Assembly (NCBI RefSeq): GCF_016654115.1 | Contig: NZ_JAEQAZ010000028.1 | Coordinates: 29,464 to 93,463 of the forward strand | Source of the DNA: Streptomyces sp. MBT53 | Lineage (GTDB): Bacteria; Actinomycetota; Actinomycetes; Streptomycetales; Streptomycetaceae | DNA: 64,000 bases | Reading direction: 5' to 3' | In this document: in pieces, positions 33,848 to 42,715 of the stretch | Position numbering within the stretch: position 1 is the stretch's first letter | Layout: each line of letters starts with the position of its first letter | Position numbers and translations under genes: made by a program | The notes under the pieces: model-generated | Told to the model about the DNA's origin: nothing | What the model saw: the letters and a program-made list of their open reading frames with translations, nothing else | Database searches by the model: none

Positions 33848-35170
33848 TCAGCCGCCGACCGCCGTGTTGTAGCCGTCCACGATGTTCTGCAGGGCCTTGT
33901 CGACCGACTGCTGGCCGTTGATCGCCTTGCCGAGCTCCGTCTTGGTCGGGTCGGTGGCGAGGCTCTTGCCCTTCAGCACCCAGGCCGTCTGCGCGCCGTT
34001 GAAGTAGCCCGAGATCGGGGCGTACAGCGGGATCTCCTCGTTGTAGAGCTTGAACGCCGCCTGCGCCGCAGCCGACTTGAAGGGGTACTTCGGGCTCAGA
34101 CCGCTCTCGACCGGGAGGAAGCCGGAGGTCTCGACCAGCTCGGTGTACTGCTTGGGCTCGTACACCCAGGACAGGAACTTCTTCGCGGCGGCGGAGGCCG
34201 CGCTGTTGTTGTTGAAGCCCACCATCATGCCGCCGCTGTTGACGTCACTGGCCTGCACCGGCTGGGCCGGGGTCGGGACGCTCGCCCACTCGAACTTCTT
34301 GATGCTGTCCGCGAAGGAGGCGACCTGCCAGACACCGGACCAGTAGGCGACGACGTCACCGCTCTGGAACATGGCCGACGGGTCGGCGCCGCTCGTCCAC
34401 ACCGACTTCGGCATGGTCTTGTCGTCGTTCAGACCGACGAAGTACTTGACGGCCTTCTTGGTCGCGTCGTCCACCGAGAACTTGCCGGAGGAGTCCGCGT
34501 GGACGTACTTGCCGCCCATCTCGTACACCATGGCGCGGAGCCGGGACGGCGACTGGTCGAAGGTCAGGGAGTACTTGGCGCCGGTCTTCTCGCGGACCTT
34601 GTTGGCCGCCGCGATGAACTCGGTCCAGGTCCAGGTGTTCGAGGGCGAGCTCGGGACGGCGACGCCGGCCTTCTCGAACAGCGACTTGTTGATGAACAGG
34701 CCGGACGCGGTGACGTCCGAGGGGATGGCCAGCACCTTGCCGGACGAGTCCTTGGCGAGGAAGTTGGAGTTGATGTTGTTGGCCTTGTTGCCGCTGATGG
34801 AGCTGAGGTCGATCAGCTTGCTCGACCAGATCGGGTCGAGGGCGGGGACGTCGGCGACATCCGGCAGGGAGTTGGCCTGGGCGGCGTTGTGCAGCTTCGT
34901 CGGGTACCCGTCGTAGGGGATGTTGACGAGCTTGACGCTGACGCCCTCTTCCTTCTTGTACTGCGCCACCAGCTTCTTCCAGCCCGCGTCCTGGCCCGGG
35001 ACCGTGGAGATCCAGAAGGTCAGCGACTTGGAGGTGCCGCCGGAGCCGGAGCCGGAGCCGCAGGCGGTCAGGAGCAGGGCCCCTGCCGAGGCCGCGGCAG
35101 CGAGAGGAACCATCCGGCGCATGCCGCCGCGGACGAGTCGGCGGGAGCTCCGCACACTCACTCTGGTCAT
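33848..35170 (-). CDS. Sugar ABC transporter substrate-binding lipoprotein
   Basis: This 440-aa lipoprotein has signal and lipobox LLLTACGS (Cys37). A Gly/Ser linker and the family-1 extracellular binding-protein fold follow (KSLTFWIST, VAQYKKEEGVSVKLVNIPYDGYP, LINKSLFEKAG, WTWTEFIAAANKVREKTG, FLSWVYEPKQYTELV). It captures the external carbohydrate for the two downstream permeases. Ligand type is not readable from sequence; aromatic residues suggest an oligosaccharide. The frame is open to 35449 but the ATG at 35170 begins the signal peptide. Confidence 0.93.
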   Translation of the reverse strand: MTRVSVRSSRRLVRGGMRRMVPLAAAASAGALLLTACGSGSGSGGTSKSLTFWISTVPGQDAGWKKLVAQYKKEEGVSVKLVNIPYDGYPTKLHNAAQANSLPDVADVPALDPIWSSKLIDLSSISGNKANNINSNFLAKDSSGKVLAIPSDVTASGLFINKSLFEKAGVAVPSSPSNTWTWTEFIAAANKVREKTGAKYSLTFDQSPSRLRAMVYEMGGKYVHADSSGKFSVDDATKKAVKYFVGLNDDKTMPKSVWTSGADPSAMFQSGDVVAYWSGVWQVASFADSIKKFEWASVPTPAQPVQASDVNSGGMMVGFNNNSAASAAAKKFLSWVYEPKQYTELVETSGFLPVESGLSPKYPFKSAAAQAAFKLYNEEIPLYAPISGYFNGAQTAWVLKGKSLATDPTKTELGKAINGQQSVDKALQNIVDGYNTAVGG

Positions 35171-35239
35171 CTTTCGATCCCTTTTCTTCGTAGCGGAGGA
35201 AGCACGGCGCCATCCGAGGCGGCACAGGTGCATTCTGCA

Positions 35240-35254
35240 GAAAGGTTCGCTTTC
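35240..35254. promoter_or_regulatory. Inverted repeat upstream of the sugar-binding lipoprotein gene
   Basis: GAAAG-GTTCG-CTTTC lies 70 bases before the start, in the expected promoter/operator area of the operon. Confidence 0.35.
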
Positions 35255-35403
35255 AGGGGGTTTGGCCTCGCCCGGCCTCGCCGTTCTGATGGGTGGCATC
35301 CCCGGCCCTCTCGGCCGCTGCCGCACAAGCACACCCTGGTGCGGTTGCCGTACTTCTCGTACGGGCGGGAGGCTCACTCCGAGTCGACGTCCCGGCCGAC
35401 TTA

Positions 35404-35414
35404 GAAAGCGCTTG
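35404..35414. promoter_or_regulatory. LacI-type half-symmetric operator sequence
   Basis: GAAAGCGCTTG has the AAGCGCTT palindrome common in LacI/CcpA-type operators. It lies between the ROK gene stop and the ABC operon. No LacI gene is adjacent. Confidence 0.35.
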
Positions 35415-35445
35415 TCCGGACATTGGCAGACCGAGTCCGAGGCCG

Positions 35446-36591
35446 TCAATCCTTCACCCCCGCGGCATCGGTCACGGTTTGGACTCCTCTGGCGACCGCG
35501 AGCCGCGCGGCGCCCACCACGGTGCCGAGATCGCCGACCGTGCTGCTCACCACCTCGGTGGGCCAGCTCAGTCTCCCCAGCTCGGTGCGCACCCCGGGCA
35601 GCAGCTGCGGGTCCGCGCCCGTGCTGCCGCCCAGGACGATCAGTCCCGGGTCCAGTACGGCCGCCACGGCCGCGGCGAGTCTGCCCACGTCGGCGGCATG
35701 CCGGCCGACCAGGGCGGCCGCCGTGCGCTGCCCCTGGGCGGCCAGCGCGAACAGCTGGTCGACGGTGTCCGGGCAGGGCCCGTCGGTCCCCTGCCAGGCC
35801 GCGGCGGCCCGGCGCAACAGCGACCGGGCGCCCACGTACTCCTCCAGGGCCTCTCTACGGGGCTCCACGGCGTCGTCCCAGGGGTAGGGCAGCCGGGCCA
35901 GCTCACCGGCCGCGCCGTTCGCACCGCGCAGCACATGGCCGCCGACGACGATGCCGAGACCGATACCGACGCCGATCCGCAGATAGCCGAAGGTGTCACG
36001 GCCCCGCGCGGCGCCCTCGTGCAGCTCGGCGAGCGCGGCGCAGTTGACGTTGTTCTCCAGGTGGACCGGCACATCGGGCGGCAGGGCGACCGCCATGGCG
36101 TCGAACACCGGGCCGGCCTTGGCGGTCGCGGGGCGCATCCCGGCGCCGGCCCGGTTCCGCGCGGCGACGTCACCGACGGCGACGACAACGGTGCGCAGCG
36201 GGGTGTCGGCGGGCAGCGCGTCGAGGGCCTCGCGCACGGCGTCGGCCGCGTCCTCGCGGGACTCGGTGGCCTCGGCCAGCAGCGTGCCGTCGAGGGCGCA
36301 GCCGCGAACCCGGGTGAGGGCGGGGCCGAGGTCGACGGCGAGGACGGCACCGGCGGCCGGGCCCAGCCGGTAGACGGCGGCGTTGCGGCCCGTACCGCCC
36401 GAGGCGGTGCCCGAATGGGCGGCGAGCCGGACGTTCTCCAGTTCGACGACGGCGGAGGACACCGTCGGCTTGGACAGGCCGGCCAGGCTCGCGAGCTGCG
36501 GGCGGGTCGCGCTGCCGGCTCTGGCCAGCACCTCGAACACCGCGCTCGCGCTCTCGGTCAGCCGAGACGCCCGCGCCACGACGTGTTCCAC
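35446..36591 (-). CDS. ROK-family transcriptional regulator
   Basis: This 381-aa protein has an N-terminal winged HTH (TRPQLASLAGLSKPTVSSAVVELE) and a C-terminal ROK sugar-kinase-like domain (VDLGPALTRVRGCALDG, NNVNCAALAELHEG, IGVGIGLGIVVGGHVLRGANGAAGE). The zinc cluster CxCGxxGC usual in ROK proteins is missing; the region reads PYPWDDAVEPRREALEEYV. It lies upstream of the ABC operon on the same strand and beside the divergent kinase gene, so it is the obvious sugar-responsive regulator of the locus. The start is GTG with a GGGGG site. Confidence 0.88.
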   Translation of the reverse strand: MEHVVARASRLTESASAVFEVLARAGSATRPQLASLAGLSKPTVSSAVVELENVRLAAHSGTASGGTGRNAAVYRLGPAAGAVLAVDLGPALTRVRGCALDGTLLAEATESREDAADAVREALDALPADTPLRTVVVAVGDVAARNRAGAGMRPATAKAGPVFDAMAVALPPDVPVHLENNVNCAALAELHEGAARGRDTFGYLRIGVGIGLGIVVGGHVLRGANGAAGELARLPYPWDDAVEPRREALEEYVGARSLLRRAAAAWQGTDGPCPDTVDQLFALAAQGQRTAAALVGRHAADVGRLAAAVAAVLDPGLIVLGGSTGADPQLLPGVRTELGRLSWPTEVVSSTVGDLGTVVGAARLAVARGVQTVTDAAGVKD

Positions 36592-36708
36592 ACTTCCCCC
36601 AGTTCACAGGCCGCGCGCCCGGTGGGTGTCCATGGGCTGCGGCGATGGGATGTCCTGGCGTCACGCGGCCCCGGACGGTGGTTCCCGTTGCCTGATACGC
36701 GATGCCTC

Positions 36709-36746
36709 TTGACGCACTGTACTTCGTTAGTTAACTTCCTAACGAA
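36709..36746 (+). promoter_or_regulatory. Promoter of the sugar kinase gene with overlapping 24-bp operator
   Basis: A -35 TTGACG (36709-36714), 17-base spacer and -10 TAACTT (36732-36737) fit a housekeeping promoter. An inverted repeat TTCGTTAG-N8-CTAACGAA (36723-36746) covers the -10, so a bound repressor, presumably the ROK protein, would block RNA polymerase. Confidence 0.6.
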
Positions 36747-36874
36747 CGTCACGGTACTCGCCTGCCGTGGTCCGACAGAAGCCCGTCCCGGGGCTTCCCT
36801 AGTGCTCCAACTTCCGTCCCCCCGGACACGGTTCGCCCACCGTCGCAGCACAGCGCAACGACGAAAGAGGTTCC

Positions 36875-37774
36875 GTGCAGGACTCCACGCCCCTCGTGGT
36901 CGGCATCGACGTGGGTGGCACCAAGACACATCTGCGCGCCTGCGCGGGCTCGGATGTCGTCGCCGACCACATCCGTGCCAGCAGCGGCTGGCGGCCGCAC
37001 GACATCGCGACCGCCGCCGACTGGCTGACCGCACTGGTCCATGACTCCCTGCCCGCACACGCGCGCCCCTCCGCGGTCGCCGTGGGCGGGCACGCCTGTG
37101 AGACGCCCCGCCAGTGCGCCGAGATCCGGGCCGCGCTGGAAAAGCGTCTCGGGATTCCCGCGCTCGTCGTGGGGGACGCCGAACTGCTCGTCCCCGCGGC
37201 CGGGTTGGACAAGGGGGTCGGCCTGGTGGCCGGCACCGGTTCCGTCGCGGTGGGCCTGCTCGCCGACGGCAGCCGGCTCCAAGTGGGCGGCTGGGGCGCC
37301 GTACTCGGCGACGAGGGCGGCGCCGCCGGTCTCGTCCGCGAGGCGGCCCGCGCCGCCTGGGCCGCGCACGATCGCGGCGAGGCTCCGGACCTGCTCGCCC
37401 TGGGACTCGTCGAGGCGTTCGCCGTGACCGAAGTGCCCGCGCTCGGCGCCGCGTTGGAAAGCGCTTCCGACGTCTCCGCCGACTGGGGCCGCCACGCCCG
37501 CGTCGTCTTCACCGCCGCCGACACCGGCTCGCTCCTCGCGCGCGAGGTGATAGCGGAGGCCGGTCGGTCGCTCGCCGCACTCGTCGTACGGCTCGCCGAA
37601 CGCGGCGTCCCCGTCGACGACGTGGTGGTCGCGGGCGGCACCGTCCTCGCCCAGCCCCGCCTGTACGAAGCCTTCACCACGGCGCTCGCCGAACGGGTGC
37701 CGGGGGCACGGCCGCAGCCCATCCGGGTACCGCCCGTCGAGGGCGCGGTGGCACTGGCCCGATCGATCCTGTGA
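36875..37774 (+). CDS. BadF/BadG-type ATPase, N-acetylglucosamine-kinase-like sugar kinase
   Basis: This 299-aa ASKHA-fold kinase has phosphate-1 loop GIDVGGTKTH, phosphate-2 GTGSVAVG, the glycine-rich GWGAVLGDEGGA and adenosine site VVVAGGTVL. Related enzymes phosphorylate GlcNAc or glucosamine. In this locus it should phosphorylate a monosaccharide released from the imported glycan, sending it to central metabolism. GTG start with AGAGG 6 bases upstream. Regulated by the operator-promoter described above. Confidence 0.88.
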   Translation: MQDSTPLVVGIDVGGTKTHLRACAGSDVVADHIRASSGWRPHDIATAADWLTALVHDSLPAHARPSAVAVGGHACETPRQCAEIRAALEKRLGIPALVVGDAELLVPAAGLDKGVGLVAGTGSVAVGLLADGSRLQVGGWGAVLGDEGGAAGLVREAARAAWAAHDRGEAPDLLALGLVEAFAVTEVPALGAALESASDVSADWGRHARVVFTAADTGSLLAREVIAEAGRSLAALVVRLAERGVPVDDVVVAGGTVLAQPRLYEAFTTALAERVPGARPQPIRVPPVEGAVALARSIL

Positions 37775-37875
37775 ACCGCACAACTCCCGTTCACCCGGGG
37801 GTCATGTGACGGACGCCGAACCCCCTCCGCGGGGACACGGCTCGCCGTAAACCTTCGCACGTACGCATCAGTAGG

Positions 37876-37893
37876 CGTATGCGCTTTCATACG
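37876..37893. promoter_or_regulatory. Inverted repeat upstream of the Tat-exported PAP2 gene
   Basis: CGTATG-CGCTTT-CATACG has perfect 6-base arms and lies 83-100 bases before the start. It could be an operator or a hairpin of the leader. Confidence 0.35.
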
Positions 37894-37975
37894 TCACACG
37901 CGCACCCCGAACCACAGCAGATCGCACGACCCCACCGGCCCCAGGGGCCGTAGAACTCAAGAGAGGCACACACCC

Positions 37976-39904
37976 ATGCCGTCACCCGCCGGGCACCGCA
38001 CTGACGCCGGTCGACTCGCCGTGAACAGACGTGGATTCCTCAAGACCTCGCTCGGCGCCTCGGCCGGCGTGGTCGCCGCGCCGACGCTGGTCGGCTGGCT
38101 GGCCGCCGCGGACGCCAAGGCCGCCACGGCTCCGCTCGCGTTCGTGGACGACTACAGGACGAACGTCATCACGAACCTCACCCCCGAGACCAACGCCGTG
38201 GTGCGGGTCCTCGGCGGCATGGCCCGGATATGGAAGACGGGCGCCACCTGGAACACCGGCACCCCGCTGCGCCCCGAGATCCTGCGCGCCAACATGCGGT
38301 ACTGCATCGACCTCACCGCCCGCCGCACCGAGGCACAGGCCAAGGAGGCGTTCCTCTACGACCGGCAGCACCAGAGCTACGCGATGATCGCGGGCCTGGG
38401 TCCGCTGGCCGACCTGTACAAGTCCGGTGCCCTGGCGGTCACTTCGATCACCAGTGCCCCGGACTCCACCCCGGCGACAACGATCAACGACGCCGTCCCG
38501 GCCGACGCCCCCGCCGGTGCCGCGCTCGGCGCCGGCTCGCACGACTCCGCGCTCGGCAAGGTGGCCGAACTCGTCGACACCCTGCGCGGCAACTACGCGT
38601 CGGGCAACCCGAGCAAGTACGCCTACCAGTACCCGCGTCCGTGGCGCATGAACGAGAAGAGCGAGGTCGTCGACACCGGCACGGTCGACGCGCTCGGCTA
38701 CCCGGTCTACGACTCCAAAGTGATCGTCGCGCCCCAACTCCTGCGCCAGCGCAGCACGTCACCGACCGACGACGCCGGTTTCCCCAGCGGCCACACCAAC
38801 GCCTTCCACCTGGCGGGCCTCGCCTACGCGTACGCCGTACCGGAGCGTTTCCAGGAACTGGTCACCCGCACCCTGGAGTTGAGCCACACCCGGATCATGG
38901 CCGGCATGCACTCCACGGTCGACGTCATCGGCGGCCGCATCATGGCCACCGCGCTGGCCGCCGCCACCCTCGCCGACCCGGCCAACGCCACGCTCAAGGC
39001 CGCCGCGCGCGCCCAGGCCCTCGCCTACTTCGAGGCGAAGACCGGCACGACGGCGGACACCCTGTACGCCTACGCGCACTCGGCGACCACCGCGACCGAC
39101 CCGTACGCGGACCGGACCGCCAACTCCCGTGCGGTGCAGCCCAAGTTCACCTACGTGCTGACCCGCAGCGGCCGTGACACGGCGCTGACCGTGCCCAAGG
39201 GCGCGGAGGTGCTGCTGGAGACCCGACTGCCGTACCTCGACGCGGCCCAGCGGCGCGAGGTGCTGCGCACCACCGCGCTGCCCTCCGGCTACATCCTGCT
39301 CGACGGCTTCGAGCAGTGGGGCCGCCTCAACCTCTTCGCGGCGGCGGACGGTTACGGCTCCTTCGACTCCGACGTCGTCGTCGCCCTCGACGCGGCGGCC
39401 GGGGGCTTCGGCGCGACCGACGCCTGGCGCAACGACATCGACGGCTGCGGCGGCCTGACCAAGCAGGGCACCGGAACGCTCACCCTGACCGGGCACAACG
39501 CCTACACCGGCGGGACCGTCCTCAAGTCCGGTGCTCTGGTGGCCGGTTCGGCGCACGCGCTCGGCCACGGTGACGTGAGCGTGCTCGGCGGTTCGCTGCG
39601 GGTCTCCGAGTCCGTGCAGATCCACGGCACGTACACCCAGCAGTCCGCCACGCTGGAGGTCACGCTGCGCTCGGGCCACCAGCCCGCCGTCGAGATCACC
39701 CGGCGCGCGACGCTCGGCAAGGGCAGCGCCCTGTCCCTGCGGCTCGACGCCGAGCACCCGCCGGCCGCGGGCTCCACGGTGCGCGTCCTGGGCGCCTCGG
39801 CGCTGCGCGGCCAGTTCGACAGCATCACGCTGAACTCGGACAAGCTGCGGGCCGTACCCGTGTATACGACGGAAGGTCTGTCGGTACGACTCCTGAAGCG
39901 GTGA
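37976..39904 (+). CDS. Tat-exported PAP2/vanadium-haloperoxidase-like protein with autotransporter-type repeat
   Basis: This 642-aa protein has a twin-arginine signal (NRRGFLKTSLGASAG). Residues about 60-360 form an acid phosphatase/haloperoxidase (PAP2) domain with KYAYQYPRPW, FPSGHTNAFH and HTRIMAGMHSTVDVIGGR providing the Lys/Arg-His-His set. Residues about 490-540 contain a PATR (passenger-associated) strand repeat (GGLTKQGTGTLTLTGHNAYTGGTVLKSGAL, landmarks GLTKQGTGTL and YTGGTVLKSG) and the rest is beta-rich. It is probably a secreted phosphatase. The ATG has a GAGAGG site. A strong hairpin follows the stop. Confidence 0.87.
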   Translation: MPSPAGHRTDAGRLAVNRRGFLKTSLGASAGVVAAPTLVGWLAAADAKAATAPLAFVDDYRTNVITNLTPETNAVVRVLGGMARIWKTGATWNTGTPLRPEILRANMRYCIDLTARRTEAQAKEAFLYDRQHQSYAMIAGLGPLADLYKSGALAVTSITSAPDSTPATTINDAVPADAPAGAALGAGSHDSALGKVAELVDTLRGNYASGNPSKYAYQYPRPWRMNEKSEVVDTGTVDALGYPVYDSKVIVAPQLLRQRSTSPTDDAGFPSGHTNAFHLAGLAYAYAVPERFQELVTRTLELSHTRIMAGMHSTVDVIGGRIMATALAAATLADPANATLKAAARAQALAYFEAKTGTTADTLYAYAHSATTATDPYADRTANSRAVQPKFTYVLTRSGRDTALTVPKGAEVLLETRLPYLDAAQRREVLRTTALPSGYILLDGFEQWGRLNLFAAADGYGSFDSDVVVALDAAAGGFGATDAWRNDIDGCGGLTKQGTGTLTLTGHNAYTGGTVLKSGALVAGSAHALGHGDVSVLGGSLRVSESVQIHGTYTQQSATLEVTLRSGHQPAVEITRRATLGKGSALSLRLDAEHPPAAGSTVRVLGASALRGQFDSITLNSDKLRAVPVYTTEGLSVRLLKR

Positions 39905-39911
39905 CGCCCCT

Positions 39912-39970
39912 GGTGGCGGGAGCGATGCGACAGTGGGGCCATGACCCGGCTCCGCATCGCTCCCGCCACC
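39912..39970 (+). terminator. Strong terminator hairpin after the PAP2 gene
   Basis: An 18-base perfect stem: GGTGGCGGGAGCGATGCG (39912-39929) pairs with CGCATCGCTCCCGCCACC (39953-39970) around a 23-base loop. It starts 8 bases after the stop codon and ends before the next gene. Confidence 0.75.
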
Positions 39971-39996
39971 GAACGGCCGGCCCCACCGCAGGGCGG

Positions 39997-41724
39997 ATGA
40001 TGGCGCGCGAACAGCACTCGGTCCTCGACCCCGGCACGCTCGACGACGGCGACGGCGGGGCTTCCCCGCCGCGCGCGGCGGAGAGCCGGCCGGCCCGTCT
40101 CCGCGCCGGGCTGCGGCGCCACCGGCGGTGGCTGCTGCCGCTCCTGGTGGCGCTGCTCCTCGCGCAGATGGCCGCCGTGATGGTCACGACCGCCCTCCAG
40201 CAGACACCGACCATCGACGAGCCGGTGTACGTGGCCACCGCCACGGTCTATCTGCGCGAGCACAGCCTCGACTACAACCCCGAGCACCCGCCCCTCGGGA
40301 AGCTGGTGATCGCCGCCGGGATCGCCCTCGCCGATCCGCACTTCGACGCCGGCTACAAGGGCGACCAGGGCGAGTTGGGCCGCCATCTGCTGTACGAGTC
40401 GGGCAACGACCCCTGGCGGCTGATGTTCTGGGCCCGGCTGCCGGTGATCGTGCTGACGCTGCTCTTCGGACTGGTCGTGTTCGCCTTCGCCCGTGAACTC
40501 GTGGGCGCGGCAAGGGGGTTGGTGGCACTCGCGCTCTACGTCTTCTCCCCCGACGTGATCGCCCACGGCTCGCTGGCCACGCTCGACGTGCCGGAGGCCG
40601 GCTTCCTGCTGACATCGGTGTGGCTGCTGTGGCGGGCCCGGCGGCGGCCCCGGCTCTACGTCCCGCTCGCGGGCGCCGCCCTCGGTGCGGCCGTGGCGAC
40701 GAAGATGAGCGCCCTGCCCGCCGTACCCGTGCTGATGCTGCTGGCGGTGGCGTCGGTGTGGTCCGCCCGCCGCCCGACCGACCGTGACGCGCGGCGGCGG
40801 GCGCTGCTCCTCGGCGCCGCGAGCGCGGTGGTCGTGGCGCTGGTCGCGGTCGCCGTCGTATGGGCGTCGTATCTCGTGGTGGACCCGCAGTTGCGGTTCA
40901 CGTCCACGGAACCCGTGCCCGCCGTCCACGGGCTGCGCGGGCGGGTGGTCGAACTGCTGCCGTTCCCACGGGCGTTCCTCGACGGGATGCGCATCCAGTT
41001 CGGCCTGGAGGACTACCCGTGGCAGGGCTTCCTGTTCGGGCACCTCTACACCGGATCCCACTGGTACTACCTGCCGGTGGCACTGCTCGTGAAGACCCCG
41101 CTCGGCATGATCGCCCTGTGGGCGGCGGGTGCCGTCACGGTCGTGGCGGTACGGCGGCTGCGGCCGGCGGCGCCCTATCTGCTCGGGCCCACCGCCGTAC
41201 TGCTGGCCGCGGCAATGGACGGCTCGCGCGACTTCGGCACGCGGTACGCGATCTTCGTGCCGATGTTCCTGGCGGTCGCGGCGGCCTGTGTGCCGGTGCT
41301 GCGGTGGCGGTGGGCGGCGCTGTCCACGGGGGTGTTGGTGGCCTTCGTGGCAGTGAGTTCGCTGCGGACGTTTCCCTACTATCTGCCGTACTCCAACGAG
41401 GCGTTCGGCGGTCCGGCGAAGACCTATCTGCGGCTGCACGACTCGAATGTCGACTGGGGCCAGGATCTCGGCAGGCTCGCCGACCGGCTCCGTGAGCGGT
41501 ACGCGGGCGAGCGGATCTGGCTGGTCTACAAGGGCAGTGGTGTGCCGTCGTACTACGGGATCGAGTCGTCCGATCCGCGCAAGGCAGGGGTGCGCGAGGT
41601 GCACGGTCTGCTGGTCGTTTCGGACACCGCGATCGACAAGGCGCAGGGGAAACTGGCCGAGTTGATCGACAGCAGTCGTCCGATCGATCAGGTCGGTCAT
41701 TCGATCACCATTTACCGGCGCTGA
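39997..41724 (+). CDS. GT39-type mannosyltransferase-like membrane glycosyltransferase
   Basis: This polytopic protein has 575 aa from the ATG at 39997 (a second ATG follows immediately). It carries the GT-C marker TIDEPVYVATATVYL, then NPEHPPLGKL (HPP motif) and further blocks ATKMSALPAVPVLML, YTGSHWYYLPVALLVKTPLG, RYAIFVPMFL and the C-terminal DSNVDWGQDLGRLADRL. This is the phospholipid-carrier-dependent/ArnT-like glycosyltransferase family. The frame is open back to 39901 (GTGA overlap with the PAP2 gene) but that part is the hairpin, so the downstream start is preferred. Acceptor unknown. Confidence 0.85.
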   Translation: MMAREQHSVLDPGTLDDGDGGASPPRAAESRPARLRAGLRRHRRWLLPLLVALLLAQMAAVMVTTALQQTPTIDEPVYVATATVYLREHSLDYNPEHPPLGKLVIAAGIALADPHFDAGYKGDQGELGRHLLYESGNDPWRLMFWARLPVIVLTLLFGLVVFAFARELVGAARGLVALALYVFSPDVIAHGSLATLDVPEAGFLLTSVWLLWRARRRPRLYVPLAGAALGAAVATKMSALPAVPVLMLLAVASVWSARRPTDRDARRRALLLGAASAVVVALVAVAVVWASYLVVDPQLRFTSTEPVPAVHGLRGRVVELLPFPRAFLDGMRIQFGLEDYPWQGFLFGHLYTGSHWYYLPVALLVKTPLGMIALWAAGAVTVVAVRRLRPAAPYLLGPTAVLLAAAMDGSRDFGTRYAIFVPMFLAVAAACVPVLRWRWAALSTGVLVAFVAVSSLRTFPYYLPYSNEAFGGPAKTYLRLHDSNVDWGQDLGRLADRLRERYAGERIWLVYKGSGVPSYYGIESSDPRKAGVREVHGLLVVSDTAIDKAQGKLAELIDSSRPIDQVGHSITIYRR

Positions 41725-41791
41725 TCGCCCGCTGGTCACAACGCTCTGTGAGCTATGTTGAGTGACCGTGGGAGACAAAGGAGGCGGATCC

Positions 41792-42715
41792 GTGCCATCG
41801 CCGCAGCAGGCACGAGCCCAGGCATCCGCCATCACCTCGGGAAAGACCGACCCGGAAGTCGGGGCGGCGCCGACTTCCCAACTCCGTGAACTCTTCGACG
41901 GGCCACGGCTGTCGCCGGGTCAGCGGCGCATCGCCCAGTACCTGATCGAGCACATCACCGAGGCCGCGTTCCTCTCCATCACCGATCTCGCGGAACGCGT
42001 CGGCGTCAGCCAGCCCTCGGTGACCCGGTTCGCCGCGGCGGTCGGCTTCAGCGGTTACCCGGCGCTACGGGAGCGGCTGCAGGCGATCGCCCTGAGCACC
42101 CTCGCGGGCGGCCCGGCGGCGGCCGAGGTCAACCGCAGCAACGAACTCCAGGCCGCCGTCGACGCCGAGATCGAGAACCTGGAGAACCTGCGCCGGGACT
42201 TCGCCGACCCCGACCGGCTGATCGACCTCGGCCGCGAACTGTCGGCGTCCACCCCGCTGACCGTCCTCGGCCTGCGCATCTCCGTCTCGCTGGCCGAGTA
42301 CTTCGCGTACGCCGCACGCCGTATCCACCCCGACGTACGGCTGGTGACCAGGGGCGGCAGCGTCGCCTACGACGCGATCCTGCAGTCCCGCGAGGCGGGC
42401 GGAACCTGGCTGCTGGCCTTCGACATGCCGCGGCACGCGCACGAGACGCTGACCGCGCTCCGGGTGGCCCGCAGCGCCGGGCTCAAGGTGGCCCTCGTGA
42501 CCGATCTCGCGCTCGGCGCGCTGGCCGACGAGGCCGACATCACCTTCGCCATCGGCACCGGCTCCCGCCTGGTCTTCGACTCCTACGCGGCGCCGGGCGT
42601 GATGGCCGCCGCCCTGCTCCAGGCCATGACGGACGCCGATCCCGAGCGCACCCAGGCCCGCCTGGAGGACTACGAGCAGATCGCCGAGCAGCACCAGTTC
42701 TTCATGCGGGACTGA
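41792..42715 (+). CDS. RpiR/MurR-family regulator
   Basis: This 307-aa protein has an N-terminal HTH (AEAAFLSITDLAERVGVSQPSVTRFAAAVGFSGYPALRERL, landmarks SITDLAERVGV and RFAAAVGF) and a C-terminal SIS domain (VLGLRISVSLAEYFAYAARRI, LLAFDMPRHAHETLTA, KVALVTDLALGALAD) that binds phosphosugars or related ligands. The GTG at 41792 follows AAAGGAGG at 7 bases, clearly better than upstream GTGs. No clear target next to it; the downstream small gene or the gap transcript are possible. Confidence 0.92.
   Translation: MPSPQQARAQASAITSGKTDPEVGAAPTSQLRELFDGPRLSPGQRRIAQYLIEHITEAAFLSITDLAERVGVSQPSVTRFAAAVGFSGYPALRERLQAIALSTLAGGPAAAEVNRSNELQAAVDAEIENLENLRRDFADPDRLIDLGRELSASTPLTVLGLRISVSLAEYFAYAARRIHPDVRLVTRGGSVAYDAILQSREAGGTWLLAFDMPRHAHETLTALRVARSAGLKVALVTDLALGALADEADITFAIGTGSRLVFDSYAAPGVMAAALLQAMTDADPERTQARLEDYEQIAEQHQFFMRD

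Noticed and set aside
37453..37467. GGAAAGCGCTTCC, LacI-like operator sequence
   Set aside because: It lies in the middle of the sugar kinase coding region and is explained by the codons for LESASD.
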